The notes under the pieces were generated by a model. That model was not told the DNA's origin and made no database searches. It saw only the letters and a program-made list of their open reading frames with translations. A stretch of DNA of 64,000 nucleotides, taken from positions 7,799,001 through 7,863,000 of the forward strand of contig NZ_CP051680.1 of NCBI RefSeq assembly GCF_012849095.1. The letters run 5' to 3'. Below, piece by piece: positions 28,523-38,736 of the stretch. The position numbers and the translations under genes were made by a program. The DNA is from Cohnella herbarum (GTDB lineage: Bacteria > Bacillota > Bacilli > Paenibacillales > Paenibacillaceae). Each line of letters opens with the position of its first letter. The stretch's first letter is position 1.

Positions 28523-30412
28523 TTGTCTGCGGAACACTTGGTGTTAGTGCCTAGGCCGAGGGATATTCTTTATTCGCCAGGCACCTATGAGCTTGCGGAA
28601 GGAGGCTCTATCCGGATTGCCAAGGAAGCGAGTTCGGATTTGCATAAAATCGCCGAGAGAGTGAAAGGGATTATTCAACAGAATACGGGGTGCGTTTATC
28701 CTATTCAAACCGAAGCGGTGCCGGAAGAACATGGATTGGTTTTCGTGAAGCGGAGCGACCTTCCTACCGAAGGCTACGCGTTAAAGATCGGACCGCGAGG
28801 GATCGAAATCCGCTATTCGGACGATGCGGGCGCTTTCCATGCCGTCAGCACCTTCAAACAACTCGTCGCGCAGAGAGACGAAATCGGAAAGCTTCCTTTT
28901 CTGGAGGTGTCGGACTATCCGGATTTCGCGGCAAGAGGCATCATGCTGGACATAAGCCGGGACCGAATTCCGACGCTTGAGACGTTGTACCGGATCGTAG
29001 ATCTCATCGCGGATCTGAAGCTCAACCAATTGCAGCTCTACATCGAGGGTTTTTCGTACGCCTACCCGTCTTTTCCGGACGTATGGCGGGACCGTACGCC
29101 GATTACCCCGGAAGAGATTCGGCTGCTGGACGTCTACTGCAGGAACAGATTCATCGATCTCGTTCCGAATCAGAACAGCTTCGGGCATATGACCCCGTGG
29201 TTGGTTCGCGAGGAGTTCAACGAACTGTCTGAAAGCCCGGAAGGCTGCATGGCCCCGTGGGGTTGGTATCATCCGACGACGTTAAATCCGCTCGATCCGA
29301 ACGTCATAACGTTTCTCGAAAAAACGTACGACGATCTCTTGCCGGCATTTTCTTCCGGGTATTTTAACGTAGGGTGCGACGAAACGTTCGAATTGGGTCA
29401 GGGACGCAGCAAGCAACAATGCGAGGAACGGGGAAAAGGCGCCGTCTATCTCGATTTCCTATGGAAGCTGCATGAGTTAGTCGAGCGCAAAGGGAAAAAA
29501 ATGATGTACTGGGCCGATATTATCGCGCACTACCCCGAGCTCATTCCGTCGCTGCCCCAAGACGCGATCGCTTTGGAATGGGGCTATGAAGCCGATCAGC
29601 CTTCTTCGGAAAACTGCGAGAGGCTGAGCCGAAGCGGTATCCCCTTTTATGTCTGCCCCGGGACTTCCTCTTGGAATTCGATTGCCGGCTTAACGGATAA
29701 CATGAAGGCCAACTTGCGGAACGCAGCCACCCTCGGCAAGAAGTTCGGAGCGATCGGTTTCTTGAATACGGACTGGGGCTCCCCGAACCATTGGCAGCAT
29801 CTTCCGGTCAGTTATCCGGGATTCATCTATGGAGCCGCCCTGAGTTGGGGAGTGGACTGCAATGCCGACGTTGACGTCGCAGGGTACCTGGACCGCTTCG
29901 TTTATCGCGACCTCAATCGCGTTATGGGTCGGTTTGCGCTGGACCTCGGCAACTACTACCGGCAGGAGAAGGAGAGCGCGTTCGACGGAAGCGGGATTTA
30001 CCGGACGCTTTTCTACCATCGGCTCAAAGACGCGAACACGGAGTTGGATCGCTTGAATCTGCCCCCGCTTGAGCGGGAGGAGTACGAGAGGGTGGATGAG
30101 TACGTTCGCCGTCTGCGAAGCCTGCTGGAGGAAGCCGACATGCGGTGCGACGACGCCGAATGGGTCAAGTCCGAACACGCCAACGCCATCGCTTTGATTC
30201 TGCACGGAGCCAAGCTTGGCAGAATCAAGCATGCCGACCTGAACGAAGCGGAACGAGAGCGCGCGATATCCGGCTTGGCCGCGGACCTGGAAGGGATCGT
30301 AAGCGAATTCGAACGGGTGTGGCTATGCCGGAACCGTGCCGGCGGGATGAAGGAAAGCCTTGTTCGGCTGGACAAGCTGATGGAAGAGTACCGAACGGAA
30401 TTGCATCGATAA
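28523..30412 (+). CDS. GH20-like beta-N-acetylhexosaminidase
   Basis: 629 residues. An N-terminal GH20b-like domain (VPRPRDILYSPGTYEL; AFHAVSTFKQLV) is followed by the (beta/alpha)8 barrel starting DYPDFAARGIMLDISRDRIP. The paired Asp-Glu of substrate-assisted catalysis sits in VGCDETFELG. A C-terminal helical extension (about 460-629) is longer than in classic members. No signal peptide, so it likely acts on imported disaccharides. TTG start with AGGAGGG 8 bases ahead. Terminator just after the stop. Confidence 0.86.
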   Translation: MSAEHLVLVPRPRDILYSPGTYELAEGGSIRIAKEASSDLHKIAERVKGIIQQNTGCVYPIQTEAVPEEHGLVFVKRSDLPTEGYALKIGPRGIEIRYSDDAGAFHAVSTFKQLVAQRDEIGKLPFLEVSDYPDFAARGIMLDISRDRIPTLETLYRIVDLIADLKLNQLQLYIEGFSYAYPSFPDVWRDRTPITPEEIRLLDVYCRNRFIDLVPNQNSFGHMTPWLVREEFNELSESPEGCMAPWGWYHPTTLNPLDPNVITFLEKTYDDLLPAFSSGYFNVGCDETFELGQGRSKQQCEERGKGAVYLDFLWKLHELVERKGKKMMYWADIIAHYPELIPSLPQDAIALEWGYEADQPSSENCERLSRSGIPFYVCPGTSSWNSIAGLTDNMKANLRNAATLGKKFGAIGFLNTDWGSPNHWQHLPVSYPGFIYGAALSWGVDCNADVDVAGYLDRFVYRDLNRVMGRFALDLGNYYRQEKESAFDGSGIYRTLFYHRLKDANTELDRLNLPPLEREEYERVDEYVRRLRSLLEEADMRCDDAEWVKSEHANAIALILHGAKLGRIKHADLNEAERERAISGLAADLEGIVSEFERVWLCRNRAGGMKESLVRLDKLMEEYRTELHR

Positions 30413-30418
30413 CTTAAA

Positions 30419-30466
30419 GCCTCAAAAACCCTCGCCTGTCTGGACGAAGCGAGGATTTTTGAGGCT
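30419..30466. terminator. Bidirectional terminator
   Basis: GCCTCAAAAACCCTCGC pairs with GCGAGGATTTTTGAGGC (one mismatch) around a 13-base loop. A-run and T-run inside the stem serve both the GH20-like gene and the convergent AraC sensor gene. Confidence 0.78.
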
Positions 30467-30516
30467 TGAGTATATGCAGCGAAAGATAGGCCTCGAACGA
30501 TGCGTATCCGATCGCG

Positions 30517-32742
30517 TCAACTCTCGATAGGCTCGCGTTTATTGCGGAATTCCGCGGGCGTAATTCCGTTCGTTTTCTTGAAGGCGGTGAAGAAGTAAGT
30601 GTTATTCAAGAAGCCTACGCGATCTGAAATGTCCGCCACGGACAACTTCGTGGACAATAACAGTTCTTTGGCATGCTCCATTCGCGTTTTGTGGATATAG
30701 TCCGCCACGGATTGATTCATGGCTTTCTTGAACACGCGGCGAATATGGGAGCTGGATAGGTTGACGCGATCCGCAATCGTCTCCAAGGACAGATTGGCGT
30801 CCCGGTAATCCCGATGAACGATGTCGACGATGTCCTGGATCAGCCTGTCGCTTTTCGCGTTTTTCTTTAATTCGATAAGATTGTGGATTTCACCGAATAG
30901 CTCGTTGAATAAGCTCGTCGCTTCCTCTATCGTCTCTCGTCGGTTAATCTCGGCGACGAAAGCGTTGAATTGGAACGGGATTTCGAATCCGTTGTTCCTC
31001 TCCAGCTTCCGTACCGCCGCATTCAGCTCGATGGAGAAGGTCAGTATGACTTGCGTAAAGAAGCCGTACGTATAGTTTTTCAGATCGTCTAGGAGCTCCG
31101 CGAAGAGTTGCTTGGCCGTCTCTATTTTTCCCAGCATGATCTGATCGATGATTTGCTTCTGCTGGACGAAAGGATATTCGGGCGATTCGCCGGCTGCTTC
31201 GCTTAACGTTCGACCAGCATGCAGAATGCTTCCGTATCCGGAGAAAAACTTGTTCAAGATGCAATCTTTCGCTTGCTTATATAGCATCTGGGCGTCCGCG
31301 ACGGAATGTCCTTCAGGACTTACGCAGACGCTGATGGAAAGTTTAAGCTCCTGACGAATATATTTTCGCAAATCCTCCAATAACCGATCAAGACCGAGCG
31401 AATCGTCCGAATTCCGGTTCGCCAGAACGACTACGCAATCGTCGCCCAAGTCAATCGACCCGACGGTCGTGCCGGTTCCGATCATTTCCTCAGCAATATT
31501 CTGAATGCAATACTTTATCAACGCGCGATCGTTTAGATTGTATAGATCGATGAAGTCCTGATACCGATCGATCTGAATGAGCAGCAGAAAATAGGGACGA
31601 TCAAAACGGATCTGCAGCTCGGCGGCCGACGCGATTTCTTCGATCGCTTCGTTCCGCTGATGAGAGGGATTCAAGAGCAGCGTTCTAAGCACGTTCTGTT
31701 TGGCCGATGCGTGGTTTTCCCTGTTTTTGATCTCGAGATCGATCAACTTGTCTTTAATGGAGCCGTACGGTTTATAGAGCTTCTTGGAAATGAACAGACA
31801 GAGTGGCACCCCGCAGATCAACGTCAACGCATAGATAACGACGATGAGCGTTTTGACGTGCGCGTAACTCCCCTCGATATCCGAATAAGGGGTCAGAAGA
31901 ATGAATTTCCATCCTATATCCGGAGAGGAAGTATAGGTAGCTAAGTGCTTCTGACCGTTAACCGTTTTCGTAAAATAACCGGAGGCCTCCTTCCGTTCCA
32001 GAATATCGCGAATCATCGGATCGTCGCGCAGATCGGACAGCACGGGCGCGTAAGAGGTTTCGTTGACGATCCTGCCTTGGGCGTCGACGATCAAAATATT
32101 GTCGTTATCCTCATTGCTCAGGGATTTGAACGTGTGCTCCAGCCATTTGGCCGAGATGTTGATGACGATGGAATCCGGGTAGGAACGATCGGCCGGCTTG
32201 GAAGGAGCCAGAATGTAACTATAGACCAACTCGCCTCCGTTGATTTTCCTCGGAACGGGAGTGAAGGAATAACCGCTGTTTCTTCTAATCGCGTCTAAGT
32301 AACCCGAATCGAAAAAACGGTCGATCGGCTCGAAACCGGAGCCGTAGCTCTTTCCCGCGAAGCCGACATTCCCGGTGGCAGAACTGTAAATATAGATCGA
32401 ATCGATAAAGAGGGACGACTTCAAATAACCGTATAGCGTTTCCAAAGAGATAATCGTTTCGATATCGTTGTAAGAAGGAGCATACAGCAATTGATTGATC
32501 GTGCTGTTGAAAAAGGTCTGATTGGCGACCGTATTCGCGGACTCTCGCATGAATTCGACGCTGTAGCTCGTCTGGGACAAGCTTTTGATCGAGTGGGAAG
32601 ATACCGTTTTCATTAACGTGTTGCTTATGCTGAAGTATAGCGGAACGAATAGCAGCGTTAGAGATAAGAGGAAGAAAACGAGCAATGATATTAACAGCAG
32701 CTTGTAATAAGAGTTTTTAAGATTTTTCCACCTGTTGATCAT
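30517..32742 (-). CDS. Membrane-bound AraC-family sensor-regulator
   Basis: About 741 residues. Membrane helix at about 14-36 (LLLISLLVFFLLSLTLLFVP), an extracytoplasmic sensor of about 250 residues resembling Cache domains, a second membrane helix near 285-305 (LIVVIYALTLICGVPLCLFI), a degenerate GGDEF-like middle region, and a C-terminal AraC pair of helix-turn-helices (LSLETIADRVNLSSSHIRRV; KLSVADISDRVGFLNNTYFF) ending NGITPAEFR. ATG 32742 has AAGGGGAGA ahead; a TTG at 32787 would add 15 residues without a site. Divergent from the giant beta-helix gene: probably senses a glycan outside and activates locus B. Confidence 0.88.
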   Translation of the reverse strand: MINRWKNLKNSYYKLLLISLLVFFLLSLTLLFVPLYFSISNTLMKTVSSHSIKSLSQTSYSVEFMRESANTVANQTFFNSTINQLLYAPSYNDIETIISLETLYGYLKSSLFIDSIYIYSSATGNVGFAGKSYGSGFEPIDRFFDSGYLDAIRRNSGYSFTPVPRKINGGELVYSYILAPSKPADRSYPDSIVINISAKWLEHTFKSLSNEDNDNILIVDAQGRIVNETSYAPVLSDLRDDPMIRDILERKEASGYFTKTVNGQKHLATYTSSPDIGWKFILLTPYSDIEGSYAHVKTLIVVIYALTLICGVPLCLFISKKLYKPYGSIKDKLIDLEIKNRENHASAKQNVLRTLLLNPSHQRNEAIEEIASAAELQIRFDRPYFLLLIQIDRYQDFIDLYNLNDRALIKYCIQNIAEEMIGTGTTVGSIDLGDDCVVVLANRNSDDSLGLDRLLEDLRKYIRQELKLSISVCVSPEGHSVADAQMLYKQAKDCILNKFFSGYGSILHAGRTLSEAAGESPEYPFVQQKQIIDQIMLGKIETAKQLFAELLDDLKNYTYGFFTQVILTFSIELNAAVRKLERNNGFEIPFQFNAFVAEINRRETIEEATSLFNELFGEIHNLIELKKNAKSDRLIQDIVDIVHRDYRDANLSLETIADRVNLSSSHIRRVFKKAMNQSVADYIHKTRMEHAKELLLSTKLSVADISDRVGFLNNTYFFTAFKKTNGITPAEFRNKREPIES

Positions 32743-32976
32743 CGACTGAAGTCTCCCCTTCGGCTGCTTTCTATCTCTGTGAGTCAAATACTAAGGGATG
32801 ACGGCATGGGAAGTCTACCTCTTCGCCACACATACAAGGATTAGCCACATATTGAAGTCGATCCATCCGTACGTTTACAAGCGATGACCGGCTTTCGAAG
32901 TAGTCTGTTCGGCAAGAGCCTGATATTTTCAAGGATAAGGCCGGAGTCGGTCTATCATTTTATCGGGGGTGCTGCA

Positions 32977-35900
32977 ATGAAGCCAATCGGGAAAGCGTTA
33001 ACATGCTGTGCTTTGGCCGCTTTGCTGTTCATGACGTCGTTGCCGGTTACGGCCGTCGCGAACACGGAAAATCCTTATCTCGTTTATTGGGTCGATCCCG
33101 TCGCGGGCAGCGATCAATCGGACGGTAGCGAGCTGGCTCCGTTTCGAACGATCGCGCATGCCAGGGATGTCGTCAGTCAGCAGGTCGATCAAATGACGGG
33201 AAATATCGTCATCTACTTGAGAGGAGGAAACCATCGAATAGAGAGCGCGCTGGAATTCGGTCCGCAGGATTCGGGCGCGAACGGCCACCGCGTGATCTAT
33301 GCGGCCGCTCCCGGAGAGGAGCCAGTTATAACGGGAGGGCAAAGCGTCAACGGTTGGACGATGTTCGATCCGGCCAACAACGTTTACGTCGCCCCCGTTC
33401 CGGCAGGCGCCGAGGGCGCGCGTCAATTTTACGCGAACGGCGTGCGGGCGAATCGCTCGATGAGCGAGGAAAGCCCGGTCGATTGGCAGTGGTCCGGCTC
33501 GGACGGTTACCTTAGCCAGTCTCATGACGGGCCGGACGCGAACGAATGGATCGTCGTCGATCTGGGCAGCGTCGTGAACGGCGTGAAAAGCGTGAAGCTG
33601 TATCCGGGATCGGCTCTGGAGACGGGCGGCAAGGCGGCGGGATTCCCGGCGGATTTTACGATCGAACTCTCCACGGACGGGATTAGTTATGTGCCGGCGG
33701 TAACGGTAAACGGTTACGCGTCGCCCGAATCGGGGCAGGCTCAAACCTTCGCTTTCAGTGCGCAAAGCGCCCGATTCGTGAAGCTTAACGTGACGAAGCT
33801 GGGAGCGTCGGACAGGCTGGAGGCGGGCAAGCATCGGCTCATCCTGGCGGAGATCGAGGCCGACAATGCCGACTACGTCTACGATCCGAATCTGGGCAAG
33901 GTCGATCGTGTCGACTTCAGCCGTAACTTGGCTCTGATGAGGCCGGTGGATCTCTCCATGAAGGATGAGGTGGGAGGAGCGCTGCCGGTCGGCAATCTGG
34001 TGGACGGCGATTTGAATACGTTTGCCACTACGGTTTCCTGGACGGATCCGAATTTTCCCCAGATGCTTACCGTCACTCTGAGCGATACGGACGCGGTTCC
34101 CGTTTCCGCCGTCCGCATGTGGCCGCGTCCGGACGATCAGGGAGGCGTCGTGCATGAACCTAGCGATTTTACGGTCGAAGTCAGCCCGGACGGCGAGAAT
34201 TGGAGCTCCGTAACAAGCGTGGTCTACGGACAATGGACGCCGAACGGGCCGATGACGTTAACCTTCGCGCCCGCGGCCGCCAAGCAGCTTCGGGTGAACG
34301 TCAATAAGATCGGTCACGGAGAGGAGAACGGAGGACAAACGTATTATCGAATGCAGTTGATGGAACTGGCGGTATACGGGACCGCGAATCTGGCGCGGGG
34401 TGCAACGGTCGAGGCCCCCAATTCGTGGGAATATCCTCAAGGGAACCTTTCCAAGAACGCGATCACGGACGGTCTTCTCCATGGAAGCTTCTACACGAGT
34501 TTCTCTTCGCCCTCGCCCGAGATGAAAGACGCCGCGGTGACAATGGATTTGGGTTCCGCCCGGCATGTGGGGGGGCTTCGGTTGTATCCTCGGAACGACG
34601 GCACGAACAATGTTCATTATCCCGCGGAAATCCTCATTCAGAGCTCGTCGGAGGGAATCGAATACGAGGATATCCTGCGGTTGAGCGGGATTCCGGATAC
34701 GAACGGCAAACCGCAGGAGTTTATTTTCGATCAAGCGGTTCAGGCCAAGTATTTGCGAATTGTCCCTCTGAGAATCGGAGTCGGCGAATCGGGCAACTAC
34801 CGGTTCCAACTGATGGAGGCCGAAGCGTTGCCGCCGGCAAGCGGCAGCGAAGGTCCGCCGCCCGCCGGAATCGCAAGCGCGGCAGGTGCGCTCGTGAAGG
34901 GCTCGGCGCATGCGATGAACGCGCTCGCGACCGCTTCTTCCTCGGACGGCGATGCCGACAACGGACCTGCCAAATTGACGGACGGAGTGACGTCCGATTC
35001 TTTATCCAAGATGGGGTATCGGGTACCGGCAAGCTACGGACTGCAGAACTGGCATAACCTTCAGAACGTCGAGGTTCATATTCTTCGCTGGTGGTACCAC
35101 CATATCGGGAAGATCGACAGAGTGAGTCCGGACGGCACGAATCTGGTGATGAATCAGGCGATCTGGGATAAAACCGAGGTGGATAACGACAGGCCGACCT
35201 GGATCGAAAATGCTTACGAACTGTTGGATCGCGAGGGAGAATGGTATTTGGATCCTAACGGCTCGGTGGACGGAAGCGGCAACGCGAAAATCTACTATAA
35301 ACCAAGAGCCGGAGAGAACATGGCGATCCTGAAGACCGAGCTTCCCAAGGCCGAGCAACTGTTGAAGCTGACCGGAACGCTGGATCAGCCGGTCTCGAAT
35401 TTGGTTTTCGCAGGAATCGTCTTCGAAACCTCCGGTTGGACGGGACCGAACAAGAACGGGTACGCGGACGCGCAAGCGGGAACGTTCGTCGTAGGCCCCC
35501 GCGTCGAGCAAATCCCGTCGGCCGTCGAGCTCGCTTATAGCCGGAACGTCACTCTGGAGAACAACGTCTTCCGCAACTTGGGAAGCGGGGCGTTACGCGT
35601 ATGGAAAGCAAGTCAAGACAATGCGGTCGTCGGCAACGTCTTCCACGACATCTCGGCCGGAGGCCTGTTCATTGGCGCTACGGACGATCACCACGCCTAT
35701 GAAGCCGACGCGAGGGACGTCGTGAAGAACAATACGGTCAGCAATAACTACGTGACCCGGATCGGCGCGGATTATTACGATTCGGTCGGGATTTTCGTCG
35801 GATACACGGAGGGAACGGTCGTGTCCCGCAACATCGTTCGCGAGGTTCCTTACACGGGAATATCGCTAGGCTGGGGTTGGGGACATGCTGACGCGGGAGG

Positions 35901-38493
35901 TTTGTACGGCTATGCGACTCCAACCAGCGCGAAAAACAACAGGATCGAGAACAACCTCGTCGCGGAAGCGGGCAAAGTCCAGCACGACGGAGGATTGATC
36001 TACACGCTTGGCGCGCAGCCGGGCTCTGTCATCTCCGGAAACTACGTGGACGGATACAACGACGGGACATTCGATAAAGACGCGGGAATTTACCTGGATG
36101 AAGGAACCGTCGGCGTCGAGGTTAAAAATAACGTCGTAGGGCTGGCCTATTGGTGGCTGAATATGTGGACGCCTTCGATCAAGAATAATCACTGGCATGA
36201 TAATTATTACAGCGTGGATCGTCAGCGCAACAACGGAACCGGCAACGTGATCGAAAATAATACGCATGTCCCGGACGGCGATTTCGCGGCGGTTTCGGGA
36301 GCGGCGGCAATTATCGCGAACGCGGGCCTGCAACCGGAATACGCGGCGATCGCGGCGAAGGTCCCGGATCGGGACGTGGCCAGGCATCAGGCCAAGCTGG
36401 CGAAATATCCGGACTCGCACGCCTATTATTTCGCCAATAACCGTGGAGTCAAGAACGTATCCATTACCGGCCAGATCAGCGAGCCGGTGATCGATTGGAT
36501 CAACCGTACGGCAAGATTGACGGTGCCGGAAAGCACGAACCTGTCCGCGCTATCTCCCGTATTTACGCTGGAGAACGGTTATTCGGTTACGCCGGGAGCC
36601 GGCGTTCCCGTCGATTTCTCAGCGGGTGCCGTGCCGTTCACGGTTTCTAACGGCCAGGTCGTTTACGTATGGCTCGTTAACGTGAAGAAATCGATCAGCG
36701 GGACAGGTCCGATTACGGCGCCCGTAACGACGCTGGACAGCGCGATAAGCTCACTCAACGTATGGACGGCGCTGCCGACGCAGAACGGGGACGGAAGCAT
36801 TACGATCTCGGGAAACAGCGGATATACCGGAGGGAAATTCGGAGAAACGATACTGGCCTTCGACATGCGGTCGGCACTGAACATGGAGGGTAAAGATTGG
36901 CTAGGATTCACGCTTAGGGATCAAAATCCGTACGTCAACTTCGCGCTTAAGCCGAGCACGACCTATGCGATTAACGTCAATCACGACGGCTGGGAGCTGC
37001 AGAAGTGGTTGAACGGCAGCCGCGAAATGCTGATCGGCACGGTGGGGGGTATGATTCCGAGATTCGGAAACGTGGCCAACACGCACTATTCCCCGAACGA
37101 AAGACACAGTATCCGTACGGGCGCGATCAATGTGGACGGCGGCGTTCGTATTTTCCTCTTCGTGGATGGAGTCAAAGTGTTCGACGTGATCGATAACGAC
37201 GACCCGATTACGCAAGAGGGATACTTCAGCGTTTATGGCATGACGAGTCCGGTTACCCTTTTACCTTATACCGGAATCGAGATCGCGGGCCCGACTGATC
37301 CCGGAAACGGGAGCGGAGGACAGACGGGGAGCCCATCTCCGAGCGGCAATCGCCTCAACGGAGGAGCGGCAAAGCTTGAAATTACGGACGCGGCCGATTT
37401 TCTGAAAAATAACGTCTCCGTCACCGACGGCCGCAAGATATTGACGGCAGAGGTGCCGGGAGGTTCGGAGACGAATGCCGGAATGGAGATGACATTCCCG
37501 GCTGAATTGGCGAATCTCGCGCTGCAAGAAGGCGTCGAGACGTTGCGGATCAAGTCTCTTGCAGGCGAACTGCAAATCCCGACGGGGACGCTCGTCAAGA
37601 TGGCGGGACAAGGTGCCATATCGATAACGGTCAAGGTGCAAAGCGTGGCCAACTCCGAGCTTAACGAGCAACAACGGAGAAAGTATCCGGGAGGCCGCGC
37701 GATTGAATTCGTGGTCGAAGCCGACGGCAATCGCGCAGCTTCCTTCGATCCGCCGATCTTCGTCATCTGGCCGGATCGTGACTCCGCGGCGAATTCGGAC
37801 TTGGCCAGCGCGTTCCGCCTTCTGGACGACGGCACGATGATGAATCTTGGCGGCAGATACGATCAGGGGGACATGCGGTTCCAGGCGATTGGATCGGGCC
37901 TGTACGTCATCCGACAGAACCCGGTTGTGTTCAAGGATTTGTCCGAGATGCATTGGGCGTACGGCTTCATCTCGTCAATGGCCGCGAAAGGGATGATTCA
38001 AGGGACGGGAAATGATCGGTTTGATCCTTCCGCCGTCATTACCCGTTCGCAGACGGCCGTCCTGCTGGCGCGCATTTTGGGGTTGAAGGAGGCGGCTACG
38101 CCGTCCTTCGCCGACGTAGCCGCGGATAGCGGGTACGCGGGAGCGGTGAACGCTCTTGCCGAAGCCGGGATTGTAACCGGTTCGAACGGCCATTTTGACC
38201 CCGATGCCGAGATTAACCGCCAGGATCTGGCCGTCTTGATCTCCCGGGCGATCTCTTATTCCGGGGGTACCGTGTCCGTGTCGAACGGAAGAGCTTTTAC
38301 TTACGCGGACCAGTCCTTAATCGCGTCATATGCGCGGGAAGCGGTAAGCTGGATGTCGGAACTTGGAATCATGCAAGGCACCGGAGAAAATCGCTTTAAT
38401 CCGACCGGACGCGCCTCCCGGGCGGAGATGGCCAAAATCGCCTATCTCCTCTTGAATCGAACGACGAACGGCGGAGAGGAGCTTCGGCAATAA
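32977..38493 (+). CDS. Giant SLH-anchored beta-helix protein with three discoidin-like domains
   Basis: 1,838 residues. Signal peptide (1-28), then the start of a right-handed parallel beta-helix (about 36-150; GSDQSDGSELAPFRTIAHA, typical of GH141-like proteins). Three F5/8 discoidin (CBM32-like) domains follow (about 178-285, 317-466, 468-618). The beta-helix then resumes (NWHNLQNVEVHILRWW on; NNVFRNLGSGALRV repeats, about 690-1080). After that come an Ig-like domain (1165-1235), a lectin-like sandwich (1255-1438), the domain before SLH (1462-1648) and three SLH repeats (1652-1836). The discoidin trio sits inside the catalytic fold. ATG 32977 has GGGGG ahead; the in-frame start at 32884 precedes the signal peptide by 31 residues. 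Anchored to the wall; likely glycan hydrolase or lyase. Confidence 0.85.
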   Translation: MKPIGKALTCCALAALLFMTSLPVTAVANTENPYLVYWVDPVAGSDQSDGSELAPFRTIAHARDVVSQQVDQMTGNIVIYLRGGNHRIESALEFGPQDSGANGHRVIYAAAPGEEPVITGGQSVNGWTMFDPANNVYVAPVPAGAEGARQFYANGVRANRSMSEESPVDWQWSGSDGYLSQSHDGPDANEWIVVDLGSVVNGVKSVKLYPGSALETGGKAAGFPADFTIELSTDGISYVPAVTVNGYASPESGQAQTFAFSAQSARFVKLNVTKLGASDRLEAGKHRLILAEIEADNADYVYDPNLGKVDRVDFSRNLALMRPVDLSMKDEVGGALPVGNLVDGDLNTFATTVSWTDPNFPQMLTVTLSDTDAVPVSAVRMWPRPDDQGGVVHEPSDFTVEVSPDGENWSSVTSVVYGQWTPNGPMTLTFAPAAAKQLRVNVNKIGHGEENGGQTYYRMQLMELAVYGTANLARGATVEAPNSWEYPQGNLSKNAITDGLLHGSFYTSFSSPSPEMKDAAVTMDLGSARHVGGLRLYPRNDGTNNVHYPAEILIQSSSEGIEYEDILRLSGIPDTNGKPQEFIFDQAVQAKYLRIVPLRIGVGESGNYRFQLMEAEALPPASGSEGPPPAGIASAAGALVKGSAHAMNALATASSSDGDADNGPAKLTDGVTSDSLSKMGYRVPASYGLQNWHNLQNVEVHILRWWYHHIGKIDRVSPDGTNLVMNQAIWDKTEVDNDRPTWIENAYELLDREGEWYLDPNGSVDGSGNAKIYYKPRAGENMAILKTELPKAEQLLKLTGTLDQPVSNLVFAGIVFETSGWTGPNKNGYADAQAGTFVVGPRVEQIPSAVELAYSRNVTLENNVFRNLGSGALRVWKASQDNAVVGNVFHDISAGGLFIGATDDHHAYEADARDVVKNNTVSNNYVTRIGADYYDSVGIFVGYTEGTVVSRNIVREVPYTGISLGWGWGHADAGGLYGYATPTSAKNNRIENNLVAEAGKVQHDGGLIYTLGAQPGSVISGNYVDGYNDGTFDKDAGIYLDEGTVGVEVKNNVVGLAYWWLNMWTPSIKNNHWHDNYYSVDRQRNNGTGNVIENNTHVPDGDFAAVSGAAAIIANAGLQPEYAAIAAKVPDRDVARHQAKLAKYPDSHAYYFANNRGVKNVSITGQISEPVIDWINRTARLTVPESTNLSALSPVFTLENGYSVTPGAGVPVDFSAGAVPFTVSNGQVVYVWLVNVKKSISGTGPITAPVTTLDSAISSLNVWTALPTQNGDGSITISGNSGYTGGKFGETILAFDMRSALNMEGKDWLGFTLRDQNPYVNFALKPSTTYAINVNHDGWELQKWLNGSREMLIGTVGGMIPRFGNVANTHYSPNERHSIRTGAINVDGGVRIFLFVDGVKVFDVIDNDDPITQEGYFSVYGMTSPVTLLPYTGIEIAGPTDPGNGSGGQTGSPSPSGNRLNGGAAKLEITDAADFLKNNVSVTDGRKILTAEVPGGSETNAGMEMTFPAELANLALQEGVETLRIKSLAGELQIPTGTLVKMAGQGAISITVKVQSVANSELNEQQRRKYPGGRAIEFVVEADGNRAASFDPPIFVIWPDRDSAANSDLASAFRLLDDGTMMNLGGRYDQGDMRFQAIGSGLYVIRQNPVVFKDLSEMHWAYGFISSMAAKGMIQGTGNDRFDPSAVITRSQTAVLLARILGLKEAATPSFADVAADSGYAGAVNALAEAGIVTGSNGHFDPDAEINRQDLAVLISRAISYSGGTVSVSNGRAFTYADQSLIASYAREAVSWMSELGIMQGTGENRFNPTGRASRAEMAKIAYLLLNRTTNGGEELRQ

Positions 38494-38502
38494 CGGATAG
38501 GA

Positions 38503-38544
38503 ACAGGGCGATCGCCGAATCTCGGCGAATCGCCCTGTTTTTTG
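38503..38544 (+). terminator. Terminator of the giant beta-helix gene
   Basis: CAGGGCGAT-CGCCG pairs with CGGCG-AATCGCCCTG (one bulge) around AATCT, followed by six T. Confidence 0.88.
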
Positions 38545-38736
38545 CGTCTGTCGGATTAGGATAGAGCCGCATAAACAAGCGATTGCCACAATTGAAAGTC
38601 TCCGCTCAGCAAGGATCGCAAGGTTATGCCATTAATCGAACTACTCCGAACGATCGGGTCTGCTCTATGCTGGGGACACGAGAACACAAAGCCGATCGGC
38701 GTCTCGCGACGCAAGCAAAGGAGTGGAAAGTAGCTT

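Noticed and set aside
32998..34233. 411-residue minus-strand reading frame opposite the giant beta-helix gene
   Set aside because: The plus strand has domain-level coding support throughout. The minus frame has no family pattern and is a mirror of a G/C-rich coding strand.
38186..38204. GGCCATTTTGACC match to the palindromic repeat core
   Set aside because: Only half the palindrome, inside a coding SLH repeat (Gly-His-Phe-Asp-Pro), so chance.
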